A stretch of 64,000 nt of DNA from Flavobacterium phragmitis (GTDB taxonomy: Bacteria; Bacteroidota; Bacteroidia; Flavobacteriales; Flavobacteriaceae): contig NZ_FOMH01000011.1 in assembly GCF_900112575.1 (NCBI RefSeq), forward strand, positions 62,001 to 126,000. Reading direction: 5' to 3'. Under the pieces are notes generated by a model. It was not told the DNA's origin, made no database searches, and saw only the letters and a list, made by a program, of their open reading frames with translations. The stretch's first letter is position 1. Each line of letters starts with the position of its first letter. Shown in pieces: positions 43,331 to 52,539 of this stretch. Position numbers and translations under genes: made by a program.

Positions 43331-44047
43331 CTACTTTTTCAAAAACAAATTATTGATAACAGACAATAAAACGTAGAAAACAATAATCAATGGAATTGCG
43401 ATATACTGAAGCAAAATGACCATCAATACAGAAATAGTCAAAAACACGATTTGAAGTGCGTTTTCTTTGAAACTGAACTTTTTAATTTTTAAAGAGAACA
43501 ATGGAATTTCAGCATTCATGATATAAGCACTACATAACGTAATAACAAGTAAAACCCAAAAATTGGTTAGAATTTCAAACATCATTAGAGAATTTGAATA
43601 TTCTATAACCAAAGGAAGACTTAAAACAAACAATGCATTTGCAGGAGTCGGCAAACCAATAAAAGAATCAGTCTGACGGGTATCAATATTAAAATTAGCC
43701 AATCTATAACAAGCGCCCAAAGTCACGATAAATCCTAAAAAAGGGATAAATACAGATCCAACTACATCATGAGGATTAGCACTTTTTAAAAACAAACTGT
43801 ACATCACATAACCAGGAGCGACACCACTGGTAACCATATCTGCCAAAGAATCCAATTGCAAACCTAGCGGACTTGAAACTTTGAATAATCTGGCGAAAAA
43901 TCCATCAAAGAAATCAAAAAAGATTCCCAAACAAACCATATAAAAAGCCATTAAGAAATCGCCTTGAGAAACATAAACAATGGCTACGCAACCACAGAAA
44001 AGATTAATTAATGTAATTAGATTTGGAATGTGCTTTTTGATATTCAT
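43331..44047 (-). CDS. pssA: CDP-diacylglycerol-serine O-phosphatidyltransferase
   Basis: Makes phosphatidylserine, precursor of phosphatidylethanolamine; 238 residues with about six membrane segments. The CDP-alcohol phosphotransferase signature is complete: Asp45, Asp48-Gly49, Ala52-Arg53, Gly62, Asp66 and Asp70 (DFFDGFFAR ... GLQLDSLAD). It is the membrane-type PssA, not the E. coli type. It is first in a two-gene transcript with the GH25 lysozyme and has a TAnnTTTG promoter. Confidence 0.93.
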   Translation of the reverse strand: MNIKKHIPNLITLINLFCGCVAIVYVSQGDFLMAFYMVCLGIFFDFFDGFFARLFKVSSPLGLQLDSLADMVTSGVAPGYVMYSLFLKSANPHDVVGSVFIPFLGFIVTLGACYRLANFNIDTRQTDSFIGLPTPANALFVLSLPLVIEYSNSLMMFEILTNFWVLLVITLCSAYIMNAEIPLFSLKIKKFSFKENALQIVFLTISVLMVILLQYIAIPLIIVFYVLLSVINNLFLKK

Positions 44048-44075
44048 AGTTTGAAATTTTGATAATGGCAGAGAA

Positions 44076-44103
44076 CAAATTTAGCATAATAACTCGATGC
44101 AAA
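44076..44103 (-). promoter_or_regulatory. pssA promoter
   Basis: Minus strand TAAATTTG (44076-44083) and TTTG (44100-44103), spacing 16 bases, 29 bases before the pssA ATG. Confidence 0.5.
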
Positions 44104-44188
44104 ACGAGTTTTTCTAATAGTTTTTTATTTCTGATTCCGACTTTCAGAATATTTGGATAAACGAACTGAATTGCTGAGTAAAATATTC

Positions 44189-44221
44189 TATTTTTGATAA
44201 AAATTTAAAACCTGTACAGGT
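44189..44221 (+). promoter_or_regulatory. Promoter element and palindrome before the PorV-like gene
   Basis: TATTTTTG (44189-44196) matches TAnnTTTG 43 bases before the TTG start. A 12-base perfect palindrome ACCTGTACAGGT (44210-44221) lies between it and the start, in the expected leader, and could be an operator. Confidence 0.4.
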
Positions 44222-44238
44222 CAGTAAAAAAAGAACTT

Positions 44239-45306
44239 TTGAAAAGAATTTTAGCATTTATATTATTTTGGAGTTTTACTTCTCAATATGCTCAAACTGT
44301 CCGAAAATATTCGAATGAGTTTATGAATATTGGTGTAGATGCCGCCGCGCTTGGAATGTCTAGTGCCGTGACCTCGTTCACAAATGATGTTAATGCTGTT
44401 TACTGGAATCCTGCAGGTTTAACACATCTTGAAGATCATCAAATTGCCTTGATGCATGCGAGTTATTTTGCCAATATTGCACAATATGATTATATAGGTT
44501 ATGCTAGTCCGATTGATGACAGAAGCGCCTGGGGAATTTCGATGATTCGTTTTGGTGTGGATGATATTATGGACACCACTCAGCTAATCGATAGTCAAGG
44601 AAATATTGATTATAATCGAATTCGTTTGTTCTCGACAGCAGATTATGGTTTTACTTTTTCTTATGCCAGAAAACTTCCCGTTGAAGGCTTTCAATATGGG
44701 GTAAATGCGAAAGTAATCCGAAGAGTGATTGGAAAATTTGCCAATTCCTGGGGATTTGGGTTTGATATTGGAATTCAATTCGAAAGAAATGACTGGAAAT
44801 TCGGATTGATGCTTCGTGATATTACAACCACTTATAACGTCTGGAATATTGACGAAGAAGAATATGCAAAAATTGCCAATGCAATTCCGGGAGAAAACAA
44901 CGAATTACCAGAAAGTACTGAGATTACTTTACCAAAAGCACAATTGGGTGTTTCAAAAAGATTTGATTTCCATAACGAATGCAGTCTTTTGACTTCTGCA
45001 AATCTCAACATGAGATTTGAACAGACTAATGATATCATTTCATCAAAAGTAGTAAGTATAGACCCAGCTCTAGGGTTTGAATTTGGTTATACCGATTTGG
45101 TTTTCGTAAGAGCTGGTGCGGGAAATTTTCAAAACGTAACACAATTGGACAATACTGAAAAAATTAATTTCCAACCTAATATTGGTTTAGGTTTTAAATA
45201 TAAAGGCATTCAGATTGATTATGCTCTAACCGATTTAGGAAATCAAAGTACGGCCTTATATTCTAATATTTTTTCAATCAAAGTAGATTTAGGAATCTTT
45301 AGATAA
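44239..45306 (+). CDS. PorV/PorQ-type outer-membrane protein (PorV2-like)
   Basis: Outer-membrane beta-barrel of 355 residues. A signal peptide ends SQYAQ (about 19). The segment NIGVDAAALGMSSAVTSFTNDVNAVYWNPAGL is the hallmark of the PorV/PorQ/FadL-like group tied to the type IX secretion system; names such as PorV2 are used for this variant. The role here is inferred. The start is TTG: no ATG or GTG lies in frame between the promoter element and the signal peptide. It is followed 35 bases later by an Lnb-domain gene. Confidence 0.75.
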   Translation: MKRILAFILFWSFTSQYAQTVRKYSNEFMNIGVDAAALGMSSAVTSFTNDVNAVYWNPAGLTHLEDHQIALMHASYFANIAQYDYIGYASPIDDRSAWGISMIRFGVDDIMDTTQLIDSQGNIDYNRIRLFSTADYGFTFSYARKLPVEGFQYGVNAKVIRRVIGKFANSWGFGFDIGIQFERNDWKFGLMLRDITTTYNVWNIDEEEYAKIANAIPGENNELPESTEITLPKAQLGVSKRFDFHNECSLLTSANLNMRFEQTNDIISSKVVSIDPALGFEFGYTDLVFVRAGAGNFQNVTQLDNTEKINFQPNIGLGFKYKGIQIDYALTDLGNQSTALYSNIFSIKVDLGIFR

Positions 45307-45341
45307 GTACAAAACCATAAAATCTTTTAAAAATTTCAAAC

Positions 45342-46478
45342 ATGAAAACTGTACTAGTAAAAAAAGCGTTTTTTATTTTATTATTCTTAGTAAGTTTTAT
45401 TGGTTTTAGCCAGAGTCTGCCTTTATCTAAAGATGCTAAAATTAGTGTTCTAACGTGCGGACTCGGAAATGAAACTTATTCTTATTTTGGACATACAGCT
45501 GTTCGTGTTTTTGATCCTTTAAACAACATTGATATTGTTTATAATTATGGTGCATTTGATTTTAGAACGCCAAATTTCGTTGCCAAATTTGCCAAAGGCG
45601 ATTTACAATATTTTATCATCACACACCCTTTTTCCGATTTTTTAAACGAATATAATAATGACAAACGAAGTGTTTACGAACAAGAGCTTCTGGTTTCTCT
45701 TCCTTTAAAACAAAAAATATTTGACAATCTGAATCACTCTTTATTTTCTGAAGAAAGATATTATACTTATAAATTTATTGATAAAAACTGCACATCGATG
45801 GTTGTTGACGTAATCAATAAATCTTTAAATCAAAATGTAATTACGAAAAAAGGAGATACAGACAAAACCTATCGTTCTATTCTATTTCCTTACTTTGACG
45901 GACATTTCTACGATCAATTGGGAACCAGTATCATTTTCGGAACAAAAGTAGATCAAATGGGAACGCGAATTTTTCTTCCTTTTGAATTGAAAAACAGTTT
46001 AGAGAAAACTACATTTCAAAATAAACCTTTAGTAAGCAAATCCAAAACCTTATTAGAATTTACAAAGGAAACTCCAAAATCTTTGTGGAATAATATTTAC
46101 ACATATCTTTTTATTCTGGGCTTTGTGGTGTTAGCAAGAAATAAAACAGTAGACAAAATCTATCTTTTGATTTTATCTCTGATTGGAATATTCTTTGTTG
46201 TAATGGGATTTTATTCTTTTCACCAAGAACTGGCGATGAATTATAATGTGTTGCTTTTTAGTCCGCTATTATTGCTTTTAGTTTTGTTTTCAGTTTTCAA
46301 AAACAAATTATGGACGTACAGATTTTCGCTAATCAATTTCGTGCTTTTAGTGATTTACTTTTTGTTTTTAATCAATAAAGCACATTTCTTTATCACTTTA
46401 CCATTGATTATTACAAGCGGAGTAGTTTTAGTAAGAACCGCAATCCGTAATAAAAAACCAATTCCAATTATAATTTAA
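45342..46478 (+). CDS. Lnb-domain (DUF4105) membrane protein, possible lipoprotein N-acyltransferase
   Basis: 378 residues. A signal sequence (to about FSQ, 24) precedes a periplasmic domain of about 220 residues. The DUF4105/Lnb pattern is visible: SVLTCGLGNETYSYFGHTAVRV with His51, YNYGAFDFRTPNFVAKFAKG, and KFIDKNCTSMVVDV with Cys150. His51 and Cys150 are the likely catalytic pair. Five hydrophobic segments follow (about 255-375). In Bacteroides, Lnb adds the third acyl chain to lipoproteins in place of Lnt, so that activity is plausible here. The stop is one base away from the converging transferase gene at 46480. Confidence 0.75.
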   Translation: MKTVLVKKAFFILLFLVSFIGFSQSLPLSKDAKISVLTCGLGNETYSYFGHTAVRVFDPLNNIDIVYNYGAFDFRTPNFVAKFAKGDLQYFIITHPFSDFLNEYNNDKRSVYEQELLVSLPLKQKIFDNLNHSLFSEERYYTYKFIDKNCTSMVVDVINKSLNQNVITKKGDTDKTYRSILFPYFDGHFYDQLGTSIIFGTKVDQMGTRIFLPFELKNSLEKTTFQNKPLVSKSKTLLEFTKETPKSLWNNIYTYLFILGFVVLARNKTVDKIYLLILSLIGIFFVVMGFYSFHQELAMNYNVLLFSPLLLLLVLFSVFKNKLWTYRFSLINFVLLVIYFLFLINKAHFFITLPLIITSGVVLVRTAIRNKKPIPIII

Positions 46479-46479
46479 T

Positions 46480-47874
46480 TTACTGACCTCGGTAGAATAA
46501 AACTGTCGTAATAGTTTTAAACGTAATACTTAAATCCAGAAAAACGCTTCTGTGTTTAATATAGTATAAGTCATATTGAAGTTTGATCAAACTTTCATCG
46601 ATGGATTCTCCGTATGAATAATTTACTTGCGCCCATCCAGTAAGTCCAGGCTTAACAACATGGCGTGTTTCATAAAAAGGCATTACTGCGGCGATTTCTT
46701 CCACAAAAAAAGGTCTTTCCGGTCTTGGCCCAATAACGGCCATATCCCCTTTTAAAACATTAATAAACTGAGGCAATTCATCAATTCTTGATTTTCTCAT
46801 GAACTTACCAAAAGGAGTCACTCTTTTATCATCATGAGTTGCAAAAACAGCTCCGTTAGCTTCAGAATTTGCAGTCATGGTTCTAAACTTATAAATCTTA
46901 AAAACAACTCCGTTTTTACCTACTCTTTCCTGTGTATAAAAAAGACTCCCTTTATTGGCGAAGAAATTACCTATCGCAATTATCGGAATAAAAATGCCAC
47001 AAAATACAAGTCCTACAAAAGAAAAGAAAAACTCCATTACTCGAATCAATAGCAAGTATAATCTGTTACTATTACTTCTACTAAAAGGGAAAAAACGATA
47101 AAAATCTCTCCCGATATAGTGCACTGGAATTCTCTGGATTTTATTCTCGTATACCTGTGTATATTCGCGAATTACATTTCCGTTTTCTAATAAGTGAAGT
47201 AATTGTTGGTACAAAGTGGCTGTAATACCGTCTGTTTTTTGTGATGCTATAACAATCTCAGAGACATTATTTTGGGTTACAAATGATTCTAAGTCCTCCT
47301 TTTTAACTTCTCTCACATAATGAAAGTCAAAATTTTCTATAGAATCTGTATCTGAATTCACAAAACCAATTATTCTATAATGAGGATCGACATTTTCCAG
47401 TCCTGTAACCAATTCTTCAACTTCATTTTGGTCACAAATCAAAACTACATTCTGTGAGAAACGATGCGAAGCAAGGAAATAGACATAAAATAAACGCCAA
47501 AGCAATAATGAACTTAAAACTGCAAAATAAAAAATAACAATAGCCAATCGCTGTTTAGGAAGTTCAGGAGATAAAACCGGTGTTAAGAGATATACAGTTA
47601 CAGCCGTAATTGAAGTAAGAACAACACTTCGTAGAACTTGAAAGTGATTACTGGCGATCTGAAGATCATACATTTCGAAAATAGTTCCAAAGATAAAAAC
47701 ATAACCAATCAATAAAAATGACTTTAAGTATTTACCATTTTCTAAATCATAATATTGGTAGTCGAAAAGTAAGCTGAGTAAAAGCAGAGCACTTAATATA
47801 AATGTCGCATCAAAAAGAGAAAGCAGAACTTTTCTTTCTGAAATTTCGAAATGCATTTTTCTTTTTAAAAACAT
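46480..47874 (-). CDS. Polyprenyl-phosphate sugar-1-phosphate transferase (WcaJ-like)
   Basis: Starts surface-polysaccharide repeat units by moving a hexose-1-phosphate to undecaprenyl phosphate at the inner membrane; 464 residues. Four N-terminal membrane helices (about 15-130) are followed by a CoA-binding-like domain and a fifth helix near 285. The catalytic bacterial-sugar-transferase domain (about 275-464) has FKIYKFRTM, RKSRIDELPQF, GDMAVIGPRPERP and KPGLTGWAQV. It has its own promoter (47906-47913) and is the last gene of the minus-strand cluster. Confidence 0.9.
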   Translation of the reverse strand: MFLKRKMHFEISERKVLLSLFDATFILSALLLLSLLFDYQYYDLENGKYLKSFLLIGYVFIFGTIFEMYDLQIASNHFQVLRSVVLTSITAVTVYLLTPVLSPELPKQRLAIVIFYFAVLSSLLLWRLFYVYFLASHRFSQNVVLICDQNEVEELVTGLENVDPHYRIIGFVNSDTDSIENFDFHYVREVKKEDLESFVTQNNVSEIVIASQKTDGITATLYQQLLHLLENGNVIREYTQVYENKIQRIPVHYIGRDFYRFFPFSRSNSNRLYLLLIRVMEFFFSFVGLVFCGIFIPIIAIGNFFANKGSLFYTQERVGKNGVVFKIYKFRTMTANSEANGAVFATHDDKRVTPFGKFMRKSRIDELPQFINVLKGDMAVIGPRPERPFFVEEIAAVMPFYETRHVVKPGLTGWAQVNYSYGESIDESLIKLQYDLYYIKHRSVFLDLSITFKTITTVLFYRGQ

Positions 47875-47905
47875 TTTAAAGTTTGTTAGGGGCTTAAACT
47901 TGAGG

Positions 47906-47913
47906 CAAATGTA
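47906..47913 (-). promoter_or_regulatory. -7 promoter element of the WcaJ-like gene
   Basis: The minus strand reads TACATTTG (plus CAAATGTA), matching TAnnTTTG, 32 bases before the ATG. This suggests transcription apart from the rest of the cluster. Confidence 0.5.
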
Positions 47914-47932
47914 TTATAAAAAAAGAACTTAC

Positions 47933-49282
47933 CTAATGGAGGGATTCTGTTTTTTGAGGATTTTTTATTTGAACAGAAAGAAGACATAAACTATAAATAA
48001 ATGCAGGTGCAGCTATTCTCATTGCCGCATGATTTATGGTAAGCAGCCAAAAAACAAAGAAAGATAAAAAATACAAATGCTGTCGATTATTAATGTATAG
48101 CACAAAAGGAGTTACGAAAAGTATCAGCAGTCCAAAAATTCCAAACAAACCATGCTCACTTATCATTCTTGTAATCTCATTATGGGAAGCTACCTCTTGT
48201 GCCAAAGCATCTTTTCGTAATTCTTTTCCCATACCTGCACCTACACCCGTAATTGGATTTTCTAAGAACAATTTATAATCTGCACCAATAATTGCTTCTC
48301 TCCCTCCTAAACGATCCCCTTTTTCTCTTCCTCTAGCATCCTTATTAGCATATCGTTTTTCAATTAGCCCTCTTGTCTGCATAGAAGTATACCCCCAAAT
48401 TGCAAGTGAAGCTAAAAACAACAAACCTAGTACTATACCAACTTTAGCTTTTCCGGCAGAGTTCGAAAAATAATACAGTATAAATATTAAACACACAATC
48501 ATTACCACACCTGTAATTACTCCACCTCTAGAAAAAGTCGCAAGTCCCCGATAACTTACAAAAACAAAAATAATTCCATTAATAAAGATCATTTTTTTTG
48601 ATTTTGGAAACAGAACCATTTGAGAAAAAAAAATAAACATTCCCAGTCCTAAAATAGTAGAAACTTGATTAGGTCCAAAACCTCCTGAGGTTTCGAAATT
48701 GGATTGAGTCCCAGTAACCACATCTTTAATACTTGGATTAAAAATGAAAAGATACATCACAGTAGAAATTATTGGCAATCCCATAATCATTAAAATTTTT
48801 TGCACATCTGTAAGCAAAATTTTTCTTTTATACATATAAAAAGAAGCAATTCCTAGACAAAGTGGTCCGGACAAATTAAATACTAAAGCTTTCTTTAAAT
48901 CTGTATCAAAATTGATTTCGACAGTATCAGTTGCTACCAAGATACCAGGAATTAATAACAATAAAAATAATCCATAAATTAATGAACTTACCGCAAAATT
49001 TCTATACAGCATTCCTAAGAACATAAATATGATCACACACATTTTTACAAACTCATTATTCAAATTCCCTCCTGTCATCCTCAAAAAAACCTCAACGCCT
49101 ACCAAATAAGCTGATACTAGAATAACCTCATGATTTCGGTTTTTATTACGAACAACTATATAAAAACCAACTAAAGGAATTACCAGTGCATAAATTTTCG
49201 ACAAAAATGGCATCGCAAACATTATAAAAGCAATTATAATATGGATAATAATTAGATATATATAGGAGATTCCTTGTTTCAC
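47933..49282 (-). CDS. O-antigen ligase/polymerase family membrane protein (Wzy-like)
   Basis: 449 residues with about 11 membrane helices. The Wzy_C-type loop is seen in NPITGVGAGMGKELR followed by SHNEITRMISEHGLFG, the periplasmic loop where polymerases and WaaL ligases bind substrate. In a cluster with a WcaJ-like initiator and many glycosyltransferases, a polymerase joining repeat units is the best guess; a ligase is the alternative. It overlaps the upstream glycosyltransferase by 4 bases. Confidence 0.82.
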   Translation of the reverse strand: MKQGISYIYLIIIHIIIAFIMFAMPFLSKIYALVIPLVGFYIVVRNKNRNHEVILVSAYLVGVEVFLRMTGGNLNNEFVKMCVIIFMFLGMLYRNFAVSSLIYGLFLLLLIPGILVATDTVEINFDTDLKKALVFNLSGPLCLGIASFYMYKRKILLTDVQKILMIMGLPIISTVMYLFIFNPSIKDVVTGTQSNFETSGGFGPNQVSTILGLGMFIFFSQMVLFPKSKKMIFINGIIFVFVSYRGLATFSRGGVITGVVMIVCLIFILYYFSNSAGKAKVGIVLGLLFLASLAIWGYTSMQTRGLIEKRYANKDARGREKGDRLGGREAIIGADYKLFLENPITGVGAGMGKELRKDALAQEVASHNEITRMISEHGLFGIFGLLILFVTPFVLYINNRQHLYFLSFFVFWLLTINHAAMRIAAPAFIYSLCLLSVQIKNPQKTESLH

Positions 49283-50358
49283 AGTCTTATTTTTTTATAT
49301 TCCATTATTAGTCTTTCAATCACAATTTCTTTAGAATAGTTTTCTTTAACAAATACATTAAAATTAATTGATATTTTTTCTCTAAAAGATTCATTACTAA
49401 TAATTTTTTGCAATTGTTTTTTTAACTCCAAATCACTTTGTGGATCAAACAATAATCCATTAAAGTCATTTTGAATAATTTCAGAGCAAAAACCTGCGTT
49501 AGTTGAAATAACTGCCAGCCTACTTCTAGCGTATTCTAGTAATGTTACTGGAAATCCTTCGTTGGTAGAAGCTAGAATACCTACCGAAGATTGAGACAAT
49601 ATGTTATCAATATCATTTCTTTCTCCATACAAATGTATATGATTTTCTAAAAGATTTAATTTTATAAATTCTTTTAATTCTTTAGAATAGAAATCAAAAT
49701 AGTCTTTTCCTATTAAGTGAAGACTCCAGTCCAAATCTTGCAATTTTAAGTCAAAATAAGCTTTGATTACTATAATATGATTCTTCGGTTTTTTTAGGTT
49801 TGCTAAAATAACAATTCGTTTTCCTTCTTTTCCTTTTAAGTTCGTTATTTGCTTTTTTTCTCTGGTGTCACTTGTAAAGTTTGGAATAAAAATCACTTTT
49901 TTACAAAGTAAATTTCTTTCATTCCACTCTTTCAATTGATTATTTACGACGAAAATTGTAGAAAAAAAAAGAGAAAAGAGAAATAACACCTTATTCTCTT
50001 TTAATGATTCTTCTACGCGTGTTCCATAATGATCATGCCATATAATTTTAACCTTTACTAAAGTTAATTTAACCAAAACCGCAATGAAAAAGGAAGAACT
50101 GTGTGCATGAAGAATATCAACTTTATTGTCAACTATATATTTTCTTAGCTTAAAAATAGCTTTTAAATCTATTCTTTGGGTTTTATGTAAACATAAGAAT
50201 GATACATCTTTTCCTATTTGGTTCAAAAGCGCTCCTTCTTTTCTAGTTGCTATCAAACCAGAGAAAGTTAATTCATTAGATAATGCATTTGCGTAATTTA
50301 CTGCCATTCGTTCTGCTCCACCTACCTCTAAAGAATCAATCAATTGTAATACTCTCAT
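49279..50358 (-). CDS. Glycosyltransferase family 4
   Basis: GT-B transferase of 359 residues. The N-terminal VGGAERMAVNYANAL is the acceptor-side glycine loop of GT4. The C-terminal EGFPVTLLEYARS carries the E(x7)E-type donor-binding motif (Glu-Gly-Phe-Pro with the later Glu). It adds one sugar, probably on the cytoplasmic face; donor and acceptor cannot be told. It overlaps its neighbours on both sides by 4 bases. Confidence 0.86.
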   Translation of the reverse strand: MRVLQLIDSLEVGGAERMAVNYANALSNELTFSGLIATRKEGALLNQIGKDVSFLCLHKTQRIDLKAIFKLRKYIVDNKVDILHAHSSSFFIAVLVKLTLVKVKIIWHDHYGTRVEESLKENKVLFLFSLFFSTIFVVNNQLKEWNERNLLCKKVIFIPNFTSDTREKKQITNLKGKEGKRIVILANLKKPKNHIIVIKAYFDLKLQDLDWSLHLIGKDYFDFYSKELKEFIKLNLLENHIHLYGERNDIDNILSQSSVGILASTNEGFPVTLLEYARSRLAVISTNAGFCSEIIQNDFNGLLFDPQSDLELKKQLQKIISNESFREKISINFNVFVKENYSKEIVIERLIMEYKKIRL

Positions 50359-51473
50359 TTTACCAACAACTTTGTAATTTCAGATTCAAAGATCTCTTCG
50401 GTATAATTTTGAGACCAATCAATAGCCAATTTACTTGTTTTTGAGAACTTTTCTTCGTCAAAAAAAACTTCTATTTTAGAAACATCATTTTTTAAATCCA
50501 TGTCAATTAACACTCCTCTTTCTCCATAATCAAGCATATAAGGTAAACATGAAACCTTTGTTGCTATTGGAATACATCCCCAAAACATTCCTTCAGCAAT
50601 CGCTTTTGGCCACCCTTCACTTTTAGAAGGTAATATAACGAAATGACTCTTTTTATAAAATTGCTTAAGAATATCTTTGTTTTGGTTCCCATGCAAAAAA
50701 ACAAACTCTTCAAGCTGATTCTTTTTTATGTAATTTTCCAAACTCGCTCGTTCAATTCCTTCTCCAAAAATATGAAGCAACACTTTATTGTCATTTTTAA
50801 TTAATTGCTCAACTAGTTTTACTGCATACATTGGATTTTTGCCTCGAACCAAAGTTCCAACAAAAATAAAAGTCTTTTCTATACTATTATTATCTTTCTT
50901 TACAGCTTCTTTTTCATTATCCGAATAAGTTGCAGTAAAAAAAGACTTAATGTTTTTTGACTGATTTTCCCATTCTCCATAAACCAAAACCTGCATATTT
51001 CTAGTTAAAAATGTATTGTTTAAAATCCACTTTTGCATTCTGTAAGTCAAAGGCTGTTTGCTCTTTGGATCCCAATTTCCAGCATATTTTACGGTCTTTT
51101 TCTTAGAAGGAAAAAATATTTGCATTATACAACCTAGCAATCCCATATTTCCTGGACATCGTAAGTGAATATGATCTGATTTTTTCATAGCTAAAAATAT
51201 CTTCCAAAAAATTACTGGCAATTTAAAAAGTGACTTAAAACTATTTCCTATATCTAGAAAATTAAAATTTGGAACTTTCCAAAAGTCAATATCGTGATTT
51301 CCATATTCTATATCAATTGCTGTTGGATCACCTTTAACCAGAGGAGCCACAATTATTGCTTCATCAACATTTTTTAACCAGATGTTCATTTCGCGAATAT
51401 AGGGGGCATAACCAAAATACTGGTTATCTCTTTTTAAATGAATTACGTGTGTAATAACGGTAAATTTCATCAA
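50355..51473 (-). CDS. Glycosyltransferase family 4
   Basis: GT-B transferase of 372 residues. The C-terminal half has FVGTLVRGKNPMYAVKL and the donor motif SEGWPKAIAEGMFWG. The N-terminus contains HLRCPGNMGLLG. The sugar is unknown. It overlaps the next gene by 4 bases and starts 3 bases after the upstream one, so it is tightly coupled in the cluster. Confidence 0.84.
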   Translation of the reverse strand: MMKFTVITHVIHLKRDNQYFGYAPYIREMNIWLKNVDEAIIVAPLVKGDPTAIDIEYGNHDIDFWKVPNFNFLDIGNSFKSLFKLPVIFWKIFLAMKKSDHIHLRCPGNMGLLGCIMQIFFPSKKKTVKYAGNWDPKSKQPLTYRMQKWILNNTFLTRNMQVLVYGEWENQSKNIKSFFTATYSDNEKEAVKKDNNSIEKTFIFVGTLVRGKNPMYAVKLVEQLIKNDNKVLLHIFGEGIERASLENYIKKNQLEEFVFLHGNQNKDILKQFYKKSHFVILPSKSEGWPKAIAEGMFWGCIPIATKVSCLPYMLDYGERGVLIDMDLKNDVSKIEVFFDEEKFSKTSKLAIDWSQNYTEEIFESEITKLLVK

Positions 51474-51476
51474 TCT

Positions 51477-52475
51477 CTATAATTTCGTAATAAATAGTAT
51501 TCTCTTTATGTAATTTTTAGGATGTAATTTTAGATTGCTCCAAATAAAATTATTCTGTCCCATTTCAAGATATTTTTTTTCGCTAAGCAGATTTTCTATT
51601 TTTTCTGGCAATTCATTATATGCATTTCTCGTACTTAGTTTTTCATAGTGCACGTGTTCATCAAATTCTTCGATAGTAACATTTAAAGGAGTTGACACTA
51701 TAGATTTTCCAAACAATAAATACTCTCCAATTTTCCATCCTGGAGTATCTTTTAATCCATCGTCTGCAATACCGATATCTGCTTTAAGCAATGAACTAAA
51801 GTATTCTTTTTTTGATGTTTTTTTTAAATCCAGCAACAAGTCTGGAGCTATTTTTTGTGACAAAGAATCTGGAAATATTCCAACAGAAGAGTTTTTAAAA
51901 TTGTTTTTTATAATTCGACAAGCTTCTATACGAAATTCATTCTGAATCTCCCTTCTCTCTTTTTCTTTAAAATCAGAATTATTTTTTGGATCCCATAATC
52001 TTGTATGGAAAATTATTCTTCCATTGTTGTCATTTACTTTCTCAGGGAAATATCTTATATCCATCGCTCTATGCGACAAATTAGTTCCAATATTAAAGTA
52101 ATCTATTCCTCTTATAACTTCTGTTCTATTTCTATTGTCGATAAGACTTTTAAAATTAATCTTTAATAAGAGACTTAACGATTTGTACGAAAAATTGACT
52201 TGAAAATTAAGTGGATATACATTTTCTATATAATCTGCTTGCCGCAAAGATCTTTTAAAATAAAAATCATATTTTTTTGGATCATCGATAAATAGAATGC
52301 TATCAGAATAATCAAAAAAAATCCTTCCTTCACTTACATGGAGAACCGCTCCAGCATTCATAATCTTATTACTAAAAACAATATTGAAATCTAAATTATT
52401 CTCTTCACAATAAAATAAAACCGAATAAATCAGCATATTATGATGAGAAGACCAGCTAGGCAATTCAAGTATCAT
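51477..52475 (-). CDS. Putative glycosyltransferase, divergent GT-B
   Basis: 332 residues; family not securely recognised. The C-terminal third looks like the donor half of a GT-B enzyme: DIGIADDGLKDTPGWKIGEYLLFGKSIV followed by FDEHVHYEKL and a spaced pair of helices. The N-terminal half begins LELPSWSSHHNML. A middle motif RIIFHTRLWDPKNN may contact the substrate. Its position between GT4 genes with almost no spacing supports a sugar-transfer role. It lies 64 bases downstream of the next GT4. Confidence 0.55.
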   Translation of the reverse strand: MILELPSWSSHHNMLIYSVLFYCEENNLDFNIVFSNKIMNAGAVLHVSEGRIFFDYSDSILFIDDPKKYDFYFKRSLRQADYIENVYPLNFQVNFSYKSLSLLLKINFKSLIDNRNRTEVIRGIDYFNIGTNLSHRAMDIRYFPEKVNDNNGRIIFHTRLWDPKNNSDFKEKERREIQNEFRIEACRIIKNNFKNSSVGIFPDSLSQKIAPDLLLDLKKTSKKEYFSSLLKADIGIADDGLKDTPGWKIGEYLLFGKSIVSTPLNVTIEEFDEHVHYEKLSTRNAYNELPEKIENLLSEKKYLEMGQNNFIWSNLKLHPKNYIKRILFITKL

Positions 52476-52539
52476 TCAAGTATTTTTTTATGTAATATGT
52501 CCAAGACAAAGTTTTTTTATGATTTCGTTCTGCTATTCT

